DNA of 60,000 nucleotides from Symsagittifera roscoffensis (Eukaryota > Xenacoelomorpha > Acoela > Convolutidae). The stretch is from positions 36,225,966 to 36,285,965 of the forward strand of contig NC_087067.1 of assembly GCF_963678635.1 (NCBI RefSeq), written 5' to 3'. The translations under genes were made by a program, and so were the position numbers. The notes under the pieces were generated by a model. The model saw only the letters and a list, made by a program, of their open reading frames with translations, searched no databases and was not told the DNA's origin. The first letter of the stretch is position 1, and every line of letters starts with the position of its first letter. Of the stretch, positions 55,846 through 60,000 are shown piece by piece.

Positions 55846-58080
55846 AATTTATCGACAACCTCATTATCGCTATTGTAGAGGAAGGACGGCTAAGATAAAT
55901 TAACATGACGACGATGCAGTTAATGCTGATTTATGACTCCATTGATAAAAATGTTACAGCTTGCTGATATATATGCATTTTTATAACGCTGGTATGGCCC
56001 TATCCAGCTTGTGCACACACCGTAACTAAACGGAAGGGCCTCTTTTGTACTTTAGTTTTTTTTAAACAAAAGAAGAAAAAAACTTAAATGGCTTATGTTA
56101 AAGAAATCGTCGGCTATAAACTTATTAACAATTTTTCCTGAAAAAAAAACTAGCTAAAACATAATAAAGATCCAGGCTGCACTAAATCTATTCAATTCTT
56201 TTTGATAACAACTAGATGGGCTTGATTAGAGAAAAAACTCTAATTGTGGTCCACAAATCATGATCCAAAACTCAATTTACCAAAAAACTTCTCTAAAAAT
56301 CTCAAAACCAAACAAACTGCATGTTCATCTAAAAAATCTGAGTATCAAAAACACTTTCGATGATTTCCCATAAGCAAAAATAATAATGATCAAAAAAATT
56401 TTAAGACCAGAAATTTCAAAAAAAGTTGACAGCAAAAGTTTTGAATAATTACCACAAAACAGATTTTGCAGAAAATCGAAAATCTTTGAAAGCTTATGAA
56501 ATTAACCCATCAATCTTGTCAAATAAGAAGTTAATAGGAAACGGTAACTAAGTTGAAATACAACTAAAAAAAGGCGCACATTAATGAAAAACCACAAAAA
56601 AATTCAAAGTTTTCAGAAAAATTCAGCCAGAAACAACCACAATCCTGAATTTGCTGTAGTATCTGCTACATAACTTCGTAAGCAAAACAGTCACGCAAAA
56701 CAGCCAAGTCGTAAGCGAAACTTTTCGAAATTCATTTTAAAAAGAAACGCTGTTCCATCACCTTGAATGAAGTTAAAATGAGATTGCTGGAAAGTAATTA
56801 TTTTGCTAAATAGCTTTAAACTAACTGCATACATTTTCAAAAAAAAAATCAGAAACCGTGTATTCGAAAAAAAAATCGTGAAACAAAAACTTCAAACAAA
56901 AATCGCTTTAAAAATTTTCTTTTCACAAAATTTTAGCGTGTATAAAAACAAAAAATCTCCTTAAAATATGGTTCCGTTCTACAATTTTGAATTAAGAAAA
57001 TATTACTAGAAAAACATCCGACAAACAAGTCGACAAAAATTGGGACAAAAACAATGAAGCCTACAAAAAAATCATTTTAAATCTGAATATTTTTCGGCTG
57101 TAGACCCAGTAATTCATTTATTCTAGACCCAGAACTAAAGCTGCTAAAAAAGCAATTAGGGTAAAACTGGAGATCTTCAATAAACAAGCTTATTCAAGAG
57201 GGAATACGAGACAAAATTGCAATACCCTTTCTTATTACAAGGATGAAATTTTTCATCTATCGAGTTTCGCATAATTAAATATTATACGTTGAAACTTTTT
57301 GAATTTCAAGAAACTCTATGACAGAAACTTTTTGCGGGAAACTTACGTTTTTTAGAAAACTTTATTCTATATTTAAAATTTTTGTTATTGTGGAGCGTAA
57401 TGGGTCTTCTAATTAGCGGATAAATTTGAATTGTAGTTAAGAGAAATCAAAATCCAAACGACGAAAAACAAGTTTGAGCATATACCCAAAAAACTTTTTC
57501 CACAAAGCAAAAAACACGCGACCTGAATAAGTGAAAAATACTTATCAGACAAACTTTTGTCTCGTTTTCAGTAAAATTAACCCCGAGCATTTCCGATTTA
57601 TAAATAAATTTACGGGCTCAATCTTATTTTGTTGAAAAAACGAGCCCAGCCAGCCAGATGGAAGAGCAAAGATGTAGAAAAAGAAACGAAAAACAAACAA
57701 AGGCAAGCACCAGACTTTGTCAATCTCAATTTTTGTGAAACTTTTCAGAGAGAAATCAAAAACAAAAACAGCAGGTCCTAGATAACTGAAACAAATTTGG
57801 CGCACAAAATGAATTTGTTTGGACTTGACAGTTCTTGCTCATGAATTTTTACACAATTCTGGTGGCCATTTGGTACAGTTTGCTAGCCCACGAAAAAAAA
57901 ATTGCGGGTCTAAAATCGTATCCTTTGCTTTCGCTAAGAAAACTAAATTGAAAACGTTGCCAATTGAAAAAACACTGAAAAAACGTTGTTCTATTTGCAC
58001 ATCTTGGCCAATAGAACACGCCAAGGTGTGCAAAACAGAGTATTTGAAAATTTATATAAAAAACTACTAACCTTTCGAAA
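55846..58080. other. non-coding region with family-C repeat, no gene recognised
   Basis: AT-rich. A family-C-related stretch occupies about 56440-57245. Open frames at 57545-57805 and 57819-58085 overlap on both strands and show no family features. Confidence 0.5.
56440..57245 (+). repeat. family-C element, diverged copy
   Basis: Shares with 22600-23043, in order: CTTTGAAAGC, ATCAATCTTGTCAAAT, ACAAACAAGTCGACAAAAAT, CAAAAACAATGAAGCCTA, and an end TTGCAATACCCTTTCTTATT with a decayed hairpin. It is longer than the 22.6 kb copy. Confidence 0.6.
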
Positions 58081-58390
58081 AGCACGAGCCTTTGCCCTAG
58101 CGATTAGATCATCGAGGTCCTTTAAAATTGCACTGCTGACCTCGTGAACGTGCCCTCGTTGTCTATATTCTCCTTATCTCAAAGTGCTAAGCTTAGGATG
58201 CGAATCTGATAAAGCTCGAAAATTATTATGAGAGGTTTAATTATAACTGAACAGAGACACAAGTAATATAATGAATGTGTCCAAAGCACTACAGACTTCA
58301 AGAGCAGTTGGTATGATTTGGTCATCAAAGCCCGGCTCAAATGAGTCCCTATTTACACATTCTTACAAACAGTGTAATAAATCGAAATCG

Positions 58391-58560
58391 GTTTACTTAC
58401 TTTCTAATCTGTGAGTGTGTACAGGCTGAGGGACTAGACACGAGGGTAAATAGACTGAACCGTTTCAGTTATTGTGCCGATTAAACCCATCCTGTGCCCA
58501 GTTTGTAGTCGGCAGTCAAATCAAAGACAGGGTACAAACTAACAGCAGGCCCATAATTGT
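58391..58560 (-). other. candidate upstream non-coding exon end
   Basis: On the minus strand a GC-richer stretch runs into AGATTAGAAA|GTAAGTAAAC, a near-consensus 5' splice donor (GT = complement of 58399-58400). It could be a 5' UTR exon of mbl, since one is implied by the 3' splice site before exon 1, but donor-like sequences arise by chance. Weak. Confidence 0.2.
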
Positions 58561-59067
58561 TACCATTTGGGACATAAGACTGCACATGTTTGCTAAATTA
58601 GTTCATTATTAATCACTTCAGAATGGACACTGATTAAGCAAAAGATGACCAGATATAGTAGCCCATAAACAGCATCAAAAGCTACTTTGCTTGAAGTTAT
58701 TTAGAGTGGTTCAAACAACCAACCCTTCCGATGATTTCTTCAAACAAAGAACAAAAAGCCAATATACAAAACAGCAGCCGAATGCTGTGCAAGCTGCACA
58801 AAATGCTCCGTCTACAGCTATTTTTTCTTCAGTTTTAACTTCGCCCTTTTTTTTGCTCGACGCAATAGGAGGCCACAACACCGATGTTAAGTAGGCCGAG
58901 ATCTATTAAGCCGAAAAAAAAGAAAAGGAAAAAAAAGCAACATTAAAAACATGAAAACAATTTTGGCATTGGACGATCATTTAAGACGCTAAATATTTCT
59001 GTTGCAATATTTCCAACGGAGGGGCTCAGATGAAACCTAGGAACAATATCAGTTACAGAAAAAAAAG

Positions 59068-59112
59068 TCAAGGACCCGATTGCAATACACTTTCCTTATC
59101 GCAAGTGTAAAA
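59068..59112 (+). repeat. family-C end fragment
   Basis: GACCCGATTGCAATACACTT followed by TCCTTATCGCAAGTGT retains the family-C terminal hairpin arrangement with changes on both arms (CACTT...AAGTG), so the stem is still paired. Confidence 0.55.
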
Positions 59113-59369
59113 CAAAGATAAAAATCGAAAAAAGTGAATAGTAAGAAAACTCGGATCCAACTTTCTTAAAACAGTCAGCAAAACTTCTGTATGAGATTTA
59201 AGATTAAACTCTCCCCTTCAAAATTAGTATATAGCGGCACCGAAGGCACCGTTAGAAAAAATTGATGCCAAAAAATAATATCAAAGGAGGGACCCCTTTG
59301 GTTTTTTTGAGATCAATTTTAGACCAACCAACCTTAAAAATTTTCTTAAGGCGCCTTTGGCGCCAATAT

Positions 59370-59560
59370 ATACTAACTTTAAAGGAGAGCGCGTGCCGAA
59401 AAAACGCAATGTTTTGGTCAACATTAAGAAAGTGCCCAACAGCGGCTTTTTTGACCTGTTTTTTTTTTCAAAAAATTGCTTGCGACGAAAATTTTCGGTC
59501 AAAATGGGTTCTGCAAGTGCTAGGAAAATCAGTCTGGTCGATCTAAAAAAATCGCCAAAA
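59370..59560 (+). repeat. dispersed repeat, also at 46525
   Basis: See the blocks shared with 46525-46690. A 133-codon open frame (59357-59758) runs through it and the adjacent SINE-like head. Because it is made of repeat sequence and A-rich lysine codons I do not call it a gene. Confidence 0.5.
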
Positions 59561-59671
59561 TTTCAAAAAAAAATGAAAAGTGCCTTTCAAATTGAAAAAA
59601 AAATCATAAAAATTAATTCGAGAAATTCAAAAGAAAAACTCAACAAATTTGTTGGGATTCAGTTACAAAAA

Positions 59672-59756
59672 CAGGTCCCGGTCGCATTTGAACCACCAGT
59701 CTTTGCTGTCCCAATCATGGAATTTAAATGTATAACTGACTGGAAAAAAAGCCACT
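59672..59756 (-). repeat. possible SINE-like tRNA-derived head
   Basis: Minus-strand GGTTCAAATGC (complement of 59684-59694) resembles a B box, followed by GACCGGGACC. The A box (AGTGGC...) is weak. Confidence 0.3.
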
Positions 59757-60000
59757 AAGTGCAAAAAAATTGAAACAAGTTTCAAAAAACCTCAAATTAA
59801 AAAAATTGAAAATGTTGTCAGTAATTATCTTCTATTTGCGGAAAACAGGTTCAGAAACACAATCGACGGCGATTAAGGAAAATCCAAATAAAATAACAAG
59901 CGGCAACTGAGCCAACAAGACTTGGATACATTCCAAAAGAACCGAAAAAATAATTGTTGTCATGAAACATTTTTGAAATATAAGTTCTAGTCTAAGAATT

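Noticed and set aside
57819-58070. Frame with HEFLHNSGGH, resembling a metalloprotease HExxH
   Set aside because: The pattern is HEFLH only by chance spacing, there is no surrounding domain, and the antisense strand is equally open.
59357-59758. 133-codon lysine-rich frame
   Set aside because: It spans a dispersed repeat also present at 46.5 kb and a SINE-like head; lysine richness follows from A-runs.
1-60000. CRISPR array or bacterial-type system
   Set aside because: No regularly spaced short repeats with unique spacers, no operons; spliced exons and LINE/SINE relics show animal DNA.

Overview
This is AT-rich, intron-rich animal DNA that looks like an invertebrate metazoan. Five spliced, phase-0 coding exons on the minus strand encode most of a muscleblind (MBNL/mbl) RNA-binding protein. 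Everything else is intron or upstream non-coding DNA filled with degraded transposons, short interspersed elements and simple repeats. No bacterial genes, operons, CRISPR array, rRNA or convincing functional tRNA is present. I cannot name the species; one relic retroelement resembles sequences I recall from cnidarian and sponge genomes, but such elements are widespread.

Layout in the direction of the gene (right to left). About 38.42-60 kb is upstream or intergenic DNA with no supported coding exon, although a 5' non-coding exon and the promoter probably lie there. The coding exons are: exon 1 (38264-38383, start codon and N-terminus), exon 2 (36750-36878, zinc finger 1 and the start of finger 2), exon 3 (13552-13767, rest of finger 2 and an Ala/Gln-rich linker), exon 4 (3978-4325, 116-codon linker) and exon 5 (1758-1991, fingers 3 and 4). 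They join into 349 uninterrupted codons. The C-terminal exons lie beyond the left edge. A 200-N assembly gap sits just downstream of exon 5.

Repeats. The main one (called A here) is a family of about 600 bp with inverted TGTTCCGACC-type motifs near both ends and a hairpin at one end. A second family (B, about 530 bp) has the same plan with a different hairpin, and a third (C) also ends in a hairpin. The plan resembles non-autonomous Helitron2/Helentron elements (inference). Two A copies in opposite orientation fill most of intron 1. Two non-LTR retrotransposon relics are readable: a CR1/L2-like reverse transcriptase at about 18-19.2 kb, and a CCHC plus nuclease-like C-terminus at about 54.8-55.8 kb. 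Several tRNA-derived SINE heads are scattered throughout, mostly on the minus strand.

The points most worth a second look are an in-frame 14-codon insertion inside zinc finger 4, the inverted-repeat intron 1 next to an exon that could circularise, and the shared architecture of families A, B and C. I found no clear new multi-gene system.
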